A DNA stretch of 64,000 nt, from the NCBI RefSeq assembly GCF_037327425.1, contig NZ_CP147846.1, forward strand, positions 3,038,001-3,102,000, given 5' to 3'. Positions 31,712 through 40,211 of this stretch are shown in pieces. Position numbers and translations under genes: made by a program. The stretch comes from Rhodococcus sovatensis (GTDB taxonomy: Bacteria > Actinomycetota > Actinomycetes > Mycobacteriales > Mycobacteriaceae). The notes under the pieces are model-generated. The model did no database searches, was not told the origin of the DNA, and was given only the letters and a program-made list of their open reading frames with translations. How positions within the stretch are numbered: the first letter of the stretch is position 1; the number at the start of each line of letters is the position of its first letter.

Positions 31712-32137
31712 TCAAGCAGTCATGTTCAGCGACGCGATGATCTTGGTGGGCCTGATGCGAACGACCAGCTCACCCGGGACTCCGTTACGTCTACCGAATT
31801 CCTCCGCTCGGTCGGCCCCCATGTACCGCTCGCCGATAGCTGTGGCTGTCCGCAGCAAGTCCGCGGGCTCCTCCGATGCGTCCGCAACCCCCTGGACCTG
31901 CACGAATGCATACGGCGGTTCTTCCAAGTCGACAGTCAGCACAACCCGCGGGTCACGTGCGATGGCCTTGCCCTTCGCGGTGTCCGCGCCAGTGTTGAAC
32001 ACGATCGCCTCGTCCTCTACGACGAACCACACCGGGGCTACGAGCGGGCGACCGTCCCGGGCGACGTAGCCCAGCTTGCCCGTCCTGGTCCCGTGGTCAA
32101 GAAACTCTCGAACGTCCGAATCGCTCAACGATGCCAT
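31712..32137 (-). CDS. PPOX-family FMN/F420-binding split-barrel protein
   Basis: 141 aa, pyridoxamine 5'-phosphate oxidase-like fold. Start chosen at ATG 32137 (MASLSDSDV), the usual start context in this family; a longer TTG start at 32167 would overlap the TetR gene. Visible family features are GKLGYVARDGRPLVAPVWF (strands that hold the flavin) and a central DPRVVLTVD segment. Actinobacterial relatives use F420 or FMN to reduce small molecules, or bind haem; the substrate cannot be named from sequence. The gene begins 10 bp after the TetR stop and is last in an amidohydrolase-TetR-PPOX operon. Confidence 0.85.
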   Translation of the reverse strand: MASLSDSDVREFLDHGTRTGKLGYVARDGRPLVAPVWFVVEDEAIVFNTGADTAKGKAIARDPRVVLTVDLEEPPYAFVQVQGVADASEEPADLLRTATAIGERYMGADRAEEFGRRNGVPGELVVRIRPTKIIASLNMTA

Positions 32138-32147
32138 GGTCGCGAAC

Positions 32148-32753
32148 CTACCCTGCTGCCCCGACAATTCGCCGAGCTATACCGAGGTAGATCTCCACGA
32201 GTTCGGCGGGATTCAACGGTCCGTCCGGTCGATACCACCCTGCGACACCGACGCACATCGACGTCACCGCTCGCGATGCGTCCTCCACATGCCGGAGATC
32301 GAAGTCACCGGACTCGATGCCCGCCGCCACGATCCCGTCGAGCATGCGTTGTTGTTCGTCTCGTCGGCCGACATAGTGGGCCCGATTGGCAGGCTCCAAG
32401 CTGCGTATCTCGGTCGATCCCAGGAACGCCTGGTCCCGTCGATACATATGGAACAACAGCAGCGACCGAACGACAGCGTCGAAGCGTGCCAGCGGAGAAG
32501 AGCCGGCTCCGGACTCCGCCTGGCGGGACCGGGCGAGCAGCTCGTCCATCGACGCAGACATCAAGCCGACAAGCATGGCCTGCTTCGACGGATAGTGATG
32601 GTAGAGCCCCGGTACCGACAGACCGGCTCGGCCGGCAATCTCCCGCACCGACGTCCCGTGGTAACCCTGCTCGACGAATGCCGCCAGCGCAGCAGCGAGC
32701 GGAAGTGGCAGGTCCGCTTCCCCGTACACCTGCCACGCGGGCACCTCGCTCAC
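32148..32753 (-). CDS. TetR-family transcriptional regulator
   Basis: 201 aa. GTG start at 32753 overlaps the amidohydrolase stop (GTGA), typical of translational coupling. The reading frame is open much further upstream, but that part only shadows the amidohydrolase. The N-terminal helix-turn-helix is clear (AFVEQGYHGTSVREIAGRAG, then SVPGLYHHYPSKQAML). The C-terminal ligand domain has the FLGSTEIRSLEPANRAHY pattern seen in TetR proteins of acyl-CoA and catabolic operons. It probably controls its own operon; the ligand is unknown. Confidence 0.92.
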   Translation of the reverse strand: MSEVPAWQVYGEADLPLPLAAALAAFVEQGYHGTSVREIAGRAGLSVPGLYHHYPSKQAMLVGLMSASMDELLARSRQAESGAGSSPLARFDAVVRSLLLFHMYRRDQAFLGSTEIRSLEPANRAHYVGRRDEQQRMLDGIVAAGIESGDFDLRHVEDASRAVTSMCVGVAGWYRPDGPLNPAELVEIYLGIARRIVGAAG

Positions 32754-34198
32754 GTCGGTGACCCACCGAACGTGATGGCTCCCGCCCGTACCGTAGCCAG
32801 CACCGGGACCGCGCGAAGGTCTTTGTTGCTCAGAACTGCCGGATGCTCGGCCAGGAGTACTACGTCTGCCGACATCCCCAGCTCGATGGAGGCCCTTCCG
32901 CCGCATGCGGCGGCAATCGCGATGTCGAGCGGCAACGCCTCCTCCGAATGCCACGGTGGCCGCTCGTCGTCGGTCCGCCATACGGCGTCGGCGATCGAGT
33001 CGAGGGGCGAAGGCGGACTGACCGGCGCATCGGACCCAAAGAGAAGCCGGGCCCCCGCTCGATGCAACGACCGGTAGGGGTACGCGATCGACCCTCGACC
33101 GCCCCAGAGTTCGTCCGCGACGTCGCGATCGCTGATCGCGTGCTGGGGCTGCACCGAAGCGCTGACACCCAAGGCGGCGAAGCGTTGCACGTCGGAGGCG
33201 ACAAGCTGCTGCGCATGTTCGATCCGGCCACCGCCACCGACCCGCTCGAACGCGTCGAGTGCCAGTGAGTTGGCCCTGTCGCCGATCGCGTGGATCGCCG
33301 GCAGGATTCCACCTGAACGAGCGCTCGCCATGAGCGCGACGAGGTCCTCCGGCGTCTCGAGCAACACACCGCTCGAGCTTCCGCCGGGATAAGGATCGTG
33401 GCAACACGCGGTCCGGGTGTTGAGTGAACCGTCGAACATGACTTTGAGCGGTCCGAGTGCGACGTGCTCGGCGATGGCGTCGCCGGTGCGTGCGCCGAGG
33501 ACGAGTTCGTGTTCCAGCCACTCCCGCCACACTGCGAAATGGATGTCGACCGCCGGTGCTGCGTGCTCGATACGTCGGCCCCACACTGCCCGGTTGTCCG
33601 CGTACTCGAAGTCGGTGACCGCGGTGATTCCGCGTCGCGCCAACTCGGCGGTTGCGGCGAGAGTGTCATGATCGCTGTCATCGATGTTCGTCAGCTTGTC
33701 GAGGGCGTTGAGTCCCTCCATGCACTCGTGGTCTCGGAGCACACCGGTCGGATGATCCATGCCCAGATCGGCCAGTAGAGCGGGACTGAGCCATAGCGTG
33801 TGCAGGTCCATGCTCGTGACGGCAACAGGTCGCCCCGGCAGCACGTTCTGCAGTACATCTTTGTGCGGTGCATCAGGCCACAGCGCATCTCGGAATCCCT
33901 GGGCTCGGAGAATCCCGTGACCGTGCCGTTCGTTGGACCGCGCGAGTATGTCGACGAGGTCCACTGCGGAATCCGCCCCGGAGACGTCGATCCGCGTCAA
34001 GGACGCCGCCCACTGCGTCAGGTGCAGGTGATTGTCGACGAACGAGGGAAGCAATGCGGCGCCCCCACCGTCGAGAACGTCTCCCTCGATCGGACGTGTC
34101 GTCGACTGGGCCGGCCCGACCTCGGCGATCTCGCCGCACACCGTCTGCACGTCGACGGCGTCTCCACCCGGAGCCAGGACCACGTTTCTGATCAACAC
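32750..34198 (-). CDS. Metal-dependent amidohydrolase (YtcJ-like)
   Basis: 482 aa, amidohydrolase family 3. GTG start at 34198. The metal-binding HxH motif is in PSFVDNHLHLTQW (near residue 58); later ligands are in AIHAIGDRAN and GRIEHAQQL, and the terminal aspartate in LLFGSDAPVSPPSPL. The family hydrolyses C-N bonds in N-acyl or cyclic amides; the substrate is not predictable. First gene of a three-gene unit with TetR and PPOX. It starts 35 bp from the divergent thioesterase gene, so the two share a very short promoter region. Confidence 0.9.
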   Translation of the reverse strand: MLIRNVVLAPGGDAVDVQTVCGEIAEVGPAQSTTRPIEGDVLDGGGAALLPSFVDNHLHLTQWAASLTRIDVSGADSAVDLVDILARSNERHGHGILRAQGFRDALWPDAPHKDVLQNVLPGRPVAVTSMDLHTLWLSPALLADLGMDHPTGVLRDHECMEGLNALDKLTNIDDSDHDTLAATAELARRGITAVTDFEYADNRAVWGRRIEHAAPAVDIHFAVWREWLEHELVLGARTGDAIAEHVALGPLKVMFDGSLNTRTACCHDPYPGGSSSGVLLETPEDLVALMASARSGGILPAIHAIGDRANSLALDAFERVGGGGRIEHAQQLVASDVQRFAALGVSASVQPQHAISDRDVADELWGGRGSIAYPYRSLHRAGARLLFGSDAPVSPPSPLDSIADAVWRTDDERPPWHSEEALPLDIAIAAACGGRASIELGMSADVVLLAEHPAVLSNKDLRAVPVLATVRAGAITFGGSPT

Positions 34199-34233
34199 AC
34201 CCGGACTCTAGATCACCGTGGGCATGAGAACGT

Positions 34234-34674
34234 ATGGCGGTGACACACGTCGAACAGGCCTACCACGCCACCATCACAGTCCGCTGGTCCGACATGGACG
34301 CCTTCGCCCACATCAATCACGCCAGAATGGTCACCTTGTTGGAGGAGGCTCGCATCGAATGGCTTCTCAGCGCAGGCGAAGCCAACGAGTCGCTGATCAA
34401 GAGCGCACTGATCGCGAACGTGAACATCTCGTACAAGAAGCCGTTGCGCCATTCCCACAGCCCGCTCGACATAGCCCTGTGGTTCGAGCAGGTGCGATCC
34501 GTCGACTTCACCATCGGCTACGAGGTGCGTCCATCCGGCGCAGCGGCCGATTCCGCTCCCGCGGTACTCGCGACCACTCAGATGGCGATGGTGGATATCG
34601 GCTCGGAGCGACTGCGCCGCATCACCGCCGAAGAGAAGGAGTTCCTGGCGAAATGGACGCGTCACCGCTCGTGA
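34234..34674 (+). CDS. Acyl-CoA thioesterase, hotdog fold (4HBT)
   Basis: 146 aa. The N-terminal WSDMDAFAHINHARMVTLLEEAR is the classic 4-hydroxybenzoyl-CoA thioesterase signature, with the catalytic aspartate in DMDAFAH. Full length for the family. It hydrolyses acyl-CoA thioesters in the cytoplasm; chain preference is not predictable. Its last 13 bp overlap the convergent acetoacetate-CoA ligase gene. Confidence 0.92.
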   Translation: MAVTHVEQAYHATITVRWSDMDAFAHINHARMVTLLEEARIEWLLSAGEANESLIKSALIANVNISYKKPLRHSHSPLDIALWFEQVRSVDFTIGYEVRPSGAAADSAPAVLATTQMAMVDIGSERLRRITAEEKEFLAKWTRHRS

Positions 34675-36602
34675 TCGCGCCCACGTGCGACGAACCAATC
34701 CACCAGTTCCGGAGCGTCGACCGAGGTTCGGTCGAATGCACCTGACTGCTCGCGGCCCTGAAAAATCTTCTTGAGCGGGACTTCGAGCTTCTTCCCCGTT
34801 CTCGTATGCGGGATTCCAGGCGCCGCGATGATCTCGTCGGGAACGTGCCGCGCCGATGCGTGTTCGGTGATGACGTCCTTGATCTTCCGGCGGAGCTCAT
34901 CGTCGAGTTCGGCGCCGTCGGCCAACACTACGAACAGAGGCATCCAGTAACCGCCGTCCTCGGATTCGACTCCCAACACCAGTGATTCGACGACTTCGGG
35001 CAACGATTCGACTGCCTGGTAGATGTCCGCGCTTCCCATTCTGATTCCGTTGCGGTTCAGCGTGGAATCGGACCTGCCGTGCACAAGGACACTCCCGTGT
35101 TCGGTGCGGGTGATCCAGTCCCCATGCCGCCACACTCCGGGGAAGCTGTCGAAATAGGCACTGCGATAGCGACTTCCGTCGACATCGTTCCAGAAGCGAA
35201 TCGGCATCGACGGCATCGGCTGCGTGATCACCAATTCGCCGACGTCACCGAGAAGTGACTCACCGCGTTCACCGAACGAATCGAGTGCGACGCCGAGGTA
35301 CGGCGCCGACAGCTCACCCGGCCACACCGGTACCGTCCGGACACCGCCGACGAACGCCGACACGACATCGGTGCCACCCGAGATCGAGAACACCGGAACA
35401 TGCGCACCGACGTTGTCCGCCAACCAGATCGATGACGACGCGGGCAGCGAGGATCCGGTGATTCCGACAGCGCGAAGTGCACTCAGATCGTGTTCACTGG
35501 AGGGACGCGCACCAGCTTTCATGCAGGCCAACACGTAACCGGGACTCGTCCCGAGGAACGTCACCCGTCGTCGTGCCGCGATCGACCACAACGCGTCGGG
35601 TGACGGAAATCCGGGACTGCCGTCGAAACACACGATGGTGGCACCGACGAGAAGTCCTGCGACTTGGAAGTTCCACATCATCCAACTCGGGCTGGTGTAC
35701 CAGAGGAACGTGTCCTCCGGCCCGATGTCGGACTGCAGTGCAACCGACTTCAGATGTTCGAGCAACACTCCACCGTGCCCGTGCACGATACCCTTCGGCA
35801 GACCCGTCGTACCCGAGGAGAAGACGACCCACAGCGGATGATCGAACGGCACCGGCGTCGACACCCATTCGTGTGCGCCGGAAGTGGCGTCTGTCCAGCT
35901 CGTCGACCCTTCGGCGACGTTGTCACCCACCTGGATCACCGACTCCACCGTCGCGAGTCCGGCACGCAGGGACGCCACATCGGCCTTCTTGTCGTGAAAT
36001 TTGCCTCCGTAGGAGTATCCGTCGGCAGTGACGAGTACTTTCGGTTCCAGTTGACCCAAGCGGTCGAGGGCAGCCGAGGCAGAGTAGTCCTGACCGCATG
36101 CGGACCAGATCGCACCGACGGTTGCCGTCGCGAGAAACGCCACCACAGTCTCGGGGATATTGGGGAGGTATCCGACGACCCGATCGCCCGTACCCACTCC
36201 GGCCGAAGTCAGAGTCGCGGCGAGTGCGCCGACCTGGCGGGCCAGTTCGTCCCAGCTCAGCGCCCGCTCGGTGCCGTCCTCCGCGATGTACTCGATGGCG
36301 ACTCCACCACGGTCGACGTGCCGCTTGACCTGGTCGACATAGTTGAGCTTTGCCCCCGGAAACCACTGTGCTCCCGGCATGTCGACACTGCCCAGCACTG
36401 CGGTCGGATCCTCGTCCGCGATGATGTCGAAGTAGTCCCACACCGCCTGCCAGAACTGCTCGAGGTTGTCTGTCGACCATGTCCACAGTGCCGTGTAGTC
36501 GTCGAAAGACACCCCGTACGTCTGCCCTACCTGCGTGGCGAAATCCGTGATGCGGGCGCTCTCGATATCCTCCGACGACGGCGTCCACTGTGGCTCGGTC
36601 AT
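34662..36602 (-). CDS. Acetoacetate-CoA ligase
   Basis: 646 aa, ANL superfamily. It activates acetoacetate with ATP and CoA to acetoacetyl-CoA, feeding ketone-body or polyester carbon into central metabolism. Start chosen at ATG 36602 (MTEPQW), 10 nt after GAGGAA; a GTG 24 nt further out is possible. Evidence: the N-terminal cap (FWQAVWDYF, GAQWFPGAKLNY) typical of acetoacetyl-CoA and acetyl-CoA synthetases, the P-loop FSSGTTGLPKG near residue 262, GRSDSTLNRNGIRMGSADIY, and the C-terminal catalytic lysine in RTGKKLEVP. A GTTTACAAC/GTTGTAAAC inverted repeat lies 50-80 bp upstream and may be an operator. Confidence 0.93.
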   Translation of the reverse strand: MTEPQWTPSSEDIESARITDFATQVGQTYGVSFDDYTALWTWSTDNLEQFWQAVWDYFDIIADEDPTAVLGSVDMPGAQWFPGAKLNYVDQVKRHVDRGGVAIEYIAEDGTERALSWDELARQVGALAATLTSAGVGTGDRVVGYLPNIPETVVAFLATATVGAIWSACGQDYSASAALDRLGQLEPKVLVTADGYSYGGKFHDKKADVASLRAGLATVESVIQVGDNVAEGSTSWTDATSGAHEWVSTPVPFDHPLWVVFSSGTTGLPKGIVHGHGGVLLEHLKSVALQSDIGPEDTFLWYTSPSWMMWNFQVAGLLVGATIVCFDGSPGFPSPDALWSIAARRRVTFLGTSPGYVLACMKAGARPSSEHDLSALRAVGITGSSLPASSSIWLADNVGAHVPVFSISGGTDVVSAFVGGVRTVPVWPGELSAPYLGVALDSFGERGESLLGDVGELVITQPMPSMPIRFWNDVDGSRYRSAYFDSFPGVWRHGDWITRTEHGSVLVHGRSDSTLNRNGIRMGSADIYQAVESLPEVVESLVLGVESEDGGYWMPLFVVLADGAELDDELRRKIKDVITEHASARHVPDEIIAAPGIPHTRTGKKLEVPLKKIFQGREQSGAFDRTSVDAPELVDWFVARGRDHER

Positions 36603-36644
36603 GGGGAGAGTATTCCTCGAGTCCACTCTTCACAACCGAGATGT

Positions 36645-36690
36645 GCGTTTACAACCCGGATCGACGTTGTAAACGAACACGGACGTTGTA
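36645..36690. repeat. 46-bp flanking repeat, copy 1 (contains 9-bp inverted repeat)
   Basis: Holds ACAAC and two GTTGTA elements, with GTTTACAAC (36647-36655 region) and GTTGTAAAC forming a near-perfect dyad. Matches 37707-37752 at 30 of 46 positions without gaps, with the same element spacing. Lies upstream of both the AbiEi-like gene and acetoacetate-CoA ligase. Confidence 0.75.
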
Positions 36691-36778
36691 GGAAGCAGGA
36701 AGTGTCGAGTGGTACGAACGAACCAGAATCCATCCACAGCTGCCCGGTTCATCCACAATCCCAGGTCAGGTGGTGGCA

Positions 36779-37702
36779 ATGCGACGATCTCGACTGCACG
36801 ATCGTCGCATGCACCCCGATTCGGACGGATTCTTCACGCGCACAGCAGCGTCGGCAGCTGGATACACCGACGCCGAGTTTCGCCGACTGGTCGACGCAGG
36901 CGAGATCAGGAAGATCGCCACAGGCATCTACTACCCCGCACGTGGGTACGACGGCCTGACGCCGACTGCTGTTCACCGACTCAGGGCGGTCGCCGCGGTC
37001 CGAGGCCGAACCGATCATGCCGTGAGCCACATCTCGGCAGCGGTGATGCATGGCCTCACGATGTGGAACACCGAGCTCGACCGGGTCCACCTCACTGCCG
37101 ATAGGTCGACGGGCGGCCGAAAGACGTCGAGCGTTCACGTACACACCGCAGCTCTCACAACCGCGACCGTCGTAGAGATCGATTCGTTACCGGTCACCTC
37201 CCCTGCTCGCACGGTCATCGACACTGCCCGAATCGTCGATATGGATCACGCGGTGGTGATCGGAGATTCTGCACTCCGGAAGTACGCGATCACGACGGAC
37301 GAGCTGACGGAGATTCTCGAGCAGAGTTCCAGACTGCACAACATCGCTGCGGCACGCCGCGCAGTCGCACGAATGAACGGTCTCAGCGAAAGCGCAGGCG
37401 AGACACTCAGCCGTCTGCAGATGATCGACCATGACATGCCTACGCCGTCGCTGCAGTATCGGGTGCCGGGTCTGAATTTCCGGGTCGACTTCTTCTGGCC
37501 ACAATTTCGGATCATCGGCGAGTTCGATGGAATGGCCAAGTACGGCGGGCGTGCGGAGACACTTGCGCGCGAGAAGGAAAGGGAAGACGCCCTTCGTGAC
37601 GAGGGGTACGTAGTATTCCGCTGGACTTGGAAGGACTTATGGAGCTTCCATGACGTGTACATGCGATTCGAACGAGCGAAGGCTCGCGCTCTCACACACT
37701 GA
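36779..37702 (+). CDS. AbiEi-like antitoxin domain fused to Vsr/DUF559-like nuclease domain
   Basis: 307 aa from ATG 36779 (AGGTGG upstream); ATG 36809 is an alternative. The N-terminal part (FFTRTAASAAGYTDAEFRRL, then GEIRKIATGIYY) is the winged-helix domain of AbiEi-type proteins, known as transcriptional repressors of type IV toxin-antitoxin pairs. The C-terminal part (FRVDFFWPQFRIIGEFDGMAKYGG, then REKEREDALRDEGYVVFRWTW) has the catalytic pattern of Vsr-like or DUF559 endonucleases. No AbiEii toxin gene follows, so a classical TA pair is unlikely. Orphans of this kind are frequent in actinobacteria and their role is unsettled. It is bracketed by two 46-bp repeats, the second starting 5 bp after its stop. 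Confidence 0.85.
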   Translation: MRRSRLHDRRMHPDSDGFFTRTAASAAGYTDAEFRRLVDAGEIRKIATGIYYPARGYDGLTPTAVHRLRAVAAVRGRTDHAVSHISAAVMHGLTMWNTELDRVHLTADRSTGGRKTSSVHVHTAALTTATVVEIDSLPVTSPARTVIDTARIVDMDHAVVIGDSALRKYAITTDELTEILEQSSRLHNIAAARRAVARMNGLSESAGETLSRLQMIDHDMPTPSLQYRVPGLNFRVDFFWPQFRIIGEFDGMAKYGGRAETLAREKEREDALRDEGYVVFRWTWKDLWSFHDVYMRFERAKARALTH

Positions 37703-37706
37703 ATAC

Positions 37707-37752
37707 GCGTTCACAACACGAATGACGGTTGTAGACAGCCGAAGCGGTTGTA
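37707..37752. repeat. 46-bp flanking repeat, copy 2
   Basis: Same element order as 36645-36690: GCGTT, ACAAC, two GTTGTA. It occupies almost the whole gap between the AbiEi-like gene and the convergent acyl-CoA ligase gene. Confidence 0.75.
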
Positions 37753-37756
37753 AGAG

Positions 37757-39406
37757 TCAGATGAGGTCCAGCGACCGCTCGCGCATTTCCACCTTGCGCA
37801 CCTTTCCGGTGACCGTCATGGGAAATTCGTCGACGACGTGAACGTATCGCGGGATCTTGTAGTGCGCCAATTTGCCGGCGGAAAACGCCTTGACCGCGTC
37901 GGCGTCGAGCGGCGCCGCGCCGTCCTTCATCCGAATCCAGACCATCAGTTCCTCGCCGTACTTGGCGTCGGGAACGCCGATCACCTGCGCGTCGAGGATA
38001 TCGGGGTGGGTGTACAGGAACTCTTCGATCTCCCGCGGATAGACATTCTCGCCTCCGCGGATGACCATGTCCTTGATCCGTCCGGTGATCGACACGTAGC
38101 CGAGGTCATCCATGACGCCGATGTCGCCGGTATGCATCCATCCCTCGCCGTCGATCGCCTCGGCTGTCTTCTCCAGCTGTTCCCAGTACCCGAGCATGAC
38201 CGAATAACCACGGGTGCAAAGTTCCCCGGACTCTCCGCGGGGCAGCGTCCTATCGTCGACCGGATCGACGATCTTCACCTCGAGATGCGGCCCAACGGCA
38301 CCCACCGTCGACACTCGCTGCTCGATGGAGTCCTCGCTCCGAGTCTGCAGCGACACCGGCGACGTCTCGGTCATCCCGTAACAGATCGAGACCTCCGACA
38401 TTCCCATTCGCTCGATGACCTGCTTCATCACCTCGGTCGGGCACGGCGAACCGGCCATGATTCCGGTACGCAGAGTACTCAGATCGAACGAATCGAACTC
38501 GGCCAGCGCGAGTTCGGCGATGAACATCGTCGGCACCCCGTACAGCGAGGTGCACCGTTCCTGCTCGACGGCGGTCAACGTCGATGCGGCGTCGAAAGCC
38601 GGGCCTGCGATGACGATCGCAGCGCCATGGCTGGTGCACGCGAGATTTCCCATCACCATGCCGAAGCAGTGATAGAACGGCACCGGAATGCAGACACGGT
38701 CGGCCGAGGTGTAGTGGCACAGCTCGCCGACGAAGTAGCCGTTGTTCAAGATGTTCCGATGACTCAACGTGGCGCCCTTGGGGAATCCTGTTGTCCCGGA
38801 GGTGTACTGGATATTGATCGGATCGTGCGCGTTCAACGTCGCTTGCACGTCTGCCACCATCGAGGGATGTTCGGCTATCGCGCGGTGCCCTCTGTCGGTC
38901 ATCAGTTCCCAACCGAAGCTGCCGATATACACGACTTCGCGTAGGTCGGGTGCCTCGGTGCGCGCTTCGTCGATCATCGCGGCGTAGTCCGAGCCCTTGA
39001 ACTCCTGTGCCGACAGCAGCACCGATACTCCGGCCTGTTTCAGCACGAAACGCAACTCGTGCGTCCGATACGCCGGATTGATATTGACCAGAATCGCACC
39101 GATCTTCGCAGTCGCGTACTGGGCCAGAACCCATTCGGGACAGTTCGGGGCCCACATCCCTACGCGGTCGCCACGCCCCACGCCTTTCACGAGCAAGCCG
39201 GCCGCCAACAATTCGACGTCCGCGAGAAACTCCGAGTAGGTCCATCGTCGAGCTGACGACACGTCGATCAGTGCGTCGCGTCCAGCGTGCGCAGCGGCGG
39301 CCCGATCGAGATCTGCGCCGATAGTGTCCTCGAGAAGCGGCGTCGACGAACTTCCCGACGAAAAACTGAGACTCTCCATACCGGCCAGGGTAGTGACCTG
39401 AGTCAC
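37757..39406 (-). CDS. Fatty acyl-CoA/AMP ligase (FadD-type)
   Basis: 549 aa, ANL superfamily, activating a carboxylic acid to its CoA thioester. GTG start at 39406; ATG 39379 (MESLSF) is an alternative. Motifs: P-loop YTSGTTGFPKG near residue 196, CYGMTETSPVS, the Asp/Arg adenosine motif GWMHTGDIGVMDDLGY and GRIKDMVIRGGENVYPREIE, and the catalytic lysine in TVTGKVRKVEM. Closest by pattern to actinobacterial FadD35/medium-chain ligases; chain length is inferred only. It stands alone between the nuclease gene and the ethanolamine genes. Confidence 0.92.
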   Translation of the reverse strand: MTQVTTLAGMESLSFSSGSSSTPLLEDTIGADLDRAAAAHAGRDALIDVSSARRWTYSEFLADVELLAAGLLVKGVGRGDRVGMWAPNCPEWVLAQYATAKIGAILVNINPAYRTHELRFVLKQAGVSVLLSAQEFKGSDYAAMIDEARTEAPDLREVVYIGSFGWELMTDRGHRAIAEHPSMVADVQATLNAHDPINIQYTSGTTGFPKGATLSHRNILNNGYFVGELCHYTSADRVCIPVPFYHCFGMVMGNLACTSHGAAIVIAGPAFDAASTLTAVEQERCTSLYGVPTMFIAELALAEFDSFDLSTLRTGIMAGSPCPTEVMKQVIERMGMSEVSICYGMTETSPVSLQTRSEDSIEQRVSTVGAVGPHLEVKIVDPVDDRTLPRGESGELCTRGYSVMLGYWEQLEKTAEAIDGEGWMHTGDIGVMDDLGYVSITGRIKDMVIRGGENVYPREIEEFLYTHPDILDAQVIGVPDAKYGEELMVWIRMKDGAAPLDADAVKAFSAGKLAHYKIPRYVHVVDEFPMTVTGKVRKVEMRERSLDLI

Positions 39407-39431
39407 GCTACTCTACCCCCGGAAAGGGGTG

Positions 39432-40211
39432 CTACTCGATGGTCAACGCCTCCGACGACTCGAGCGCTTCAGCACGCGAGGTGTCTTTGAGAGCGACGCC
39501 GGATCTACCCAACTTCCGCGCACCGGAGATCAAACCCGCAACGATCTTCGCCGACTGCTGATACCCGAGGCCTTCCGGAGGATGAATGTTCGAGATGCAG
39601 TTCCGATCGGCATCGGACTTCCCGGGCGCGGGTAGGTGAGTGAGATAGATCCCGAGGCTGTCCGCCACCGAAAGACCTGGTCGCTCCCCGATCAGCACAA
39701 CGACGGTACGCACACCCATCGCCTCGGCGATATGGTCACCGAGCGCTACTCGGGCCTCTGTCGCAATCACAGGTGGCGCAATCGAATACGTGTCCGACAG
39801 CTCCGCCACCAGCGCTTCGAGCATCGACGAACCGTGATCCATCAACGCTCTCGGTGACAAACCGTCGCTCAGGACGAATCCGAGATCGAAGTCGCCCTTG
39901 TCGATCGACGACAGGTCGTCGGGGGTGCGACCCAGATCCGGCCTACGCAGGTACTCGGCCCTCGACGTCGCCTTCGACGTCACGACAACGGGCGCGCCGA
40001 CGCCCACCTTCTCCACGTCCGCCGCGAACTTCTCGACCTCGAGCGGCATGTGGACCGCGTCTCGTGCTGCCGCGTGTGCGGACCTGAACTCCAGCACCCG
40101 ACGAGTCGGTAGGGAGTCACCGGTGCGTCCGAGCCCGATCCGGGCCTGAGTGCTCAGGCGGAGCTCATCCCACAGCGCGCTGTCCGGACGCTTCGGTTCG
40201 AGTTCGTTCAT
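39432..40211 (-). CDS. eutC: Ethanolamine ammonia-lyase, small subunit
   Basis: 259 aa. ATG at 40211 overlaps the eutB stop (ATGA), fixing the start. Small subunit of the adenosylcobalamin-dependent lyase that splits ethanolamine into acetaldehyde and ammonia. Family segments visible: STQARIGLGRTGDSLPT near the start, DFDLGFVLSDGLSPRA, and the C-terminal IGERPGLSVADSLGIYLTH and DRNCISNIHPPEGL, which contribute to the cobalamin and subunit interface. Shorter at the N-terminus than the enterobacterial protein, which carries a targeting extension; this fits the absence of a microcompartment here. Confidence 0.96.
   Translation of the reverse strand: MNELEPKRPDSALWDELRLSTQARIGLGRTGDSLPTRRVLEFRSAHAAARDAVHMPLEVEKFAADVEKVGVGAPVVVTSKATSRAEYLRRPDLGRTPDDLSSIDKGDFDLGFVLSDGLSPRALMDHGSSMLEALVAELSDTYSIAPPVIATEARVALGDHIAEAMGVRTVVVLIGERPGLSVADSLGIYLTHLPAPGKSDADRNCISNIHPPEGLGYQQSAKIVAGLISGARKLGRSGVALKDTSRAEALESSEALTIE

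Noticed and set aside
32148..33584. Longer form (478 aa) of the TetR protein
   Set aside because: The extra N-terminus is the amidohydrolase gene read in another frame; the GTGA overlap gives a normal TetR length.
36779..37702. Complete type IV toxin-antitoxin pair
   Set aside because: Only the AbiEi-like domain is present, fused to a nuclease-like domain; no AbiEii toxin gene adjoins it.
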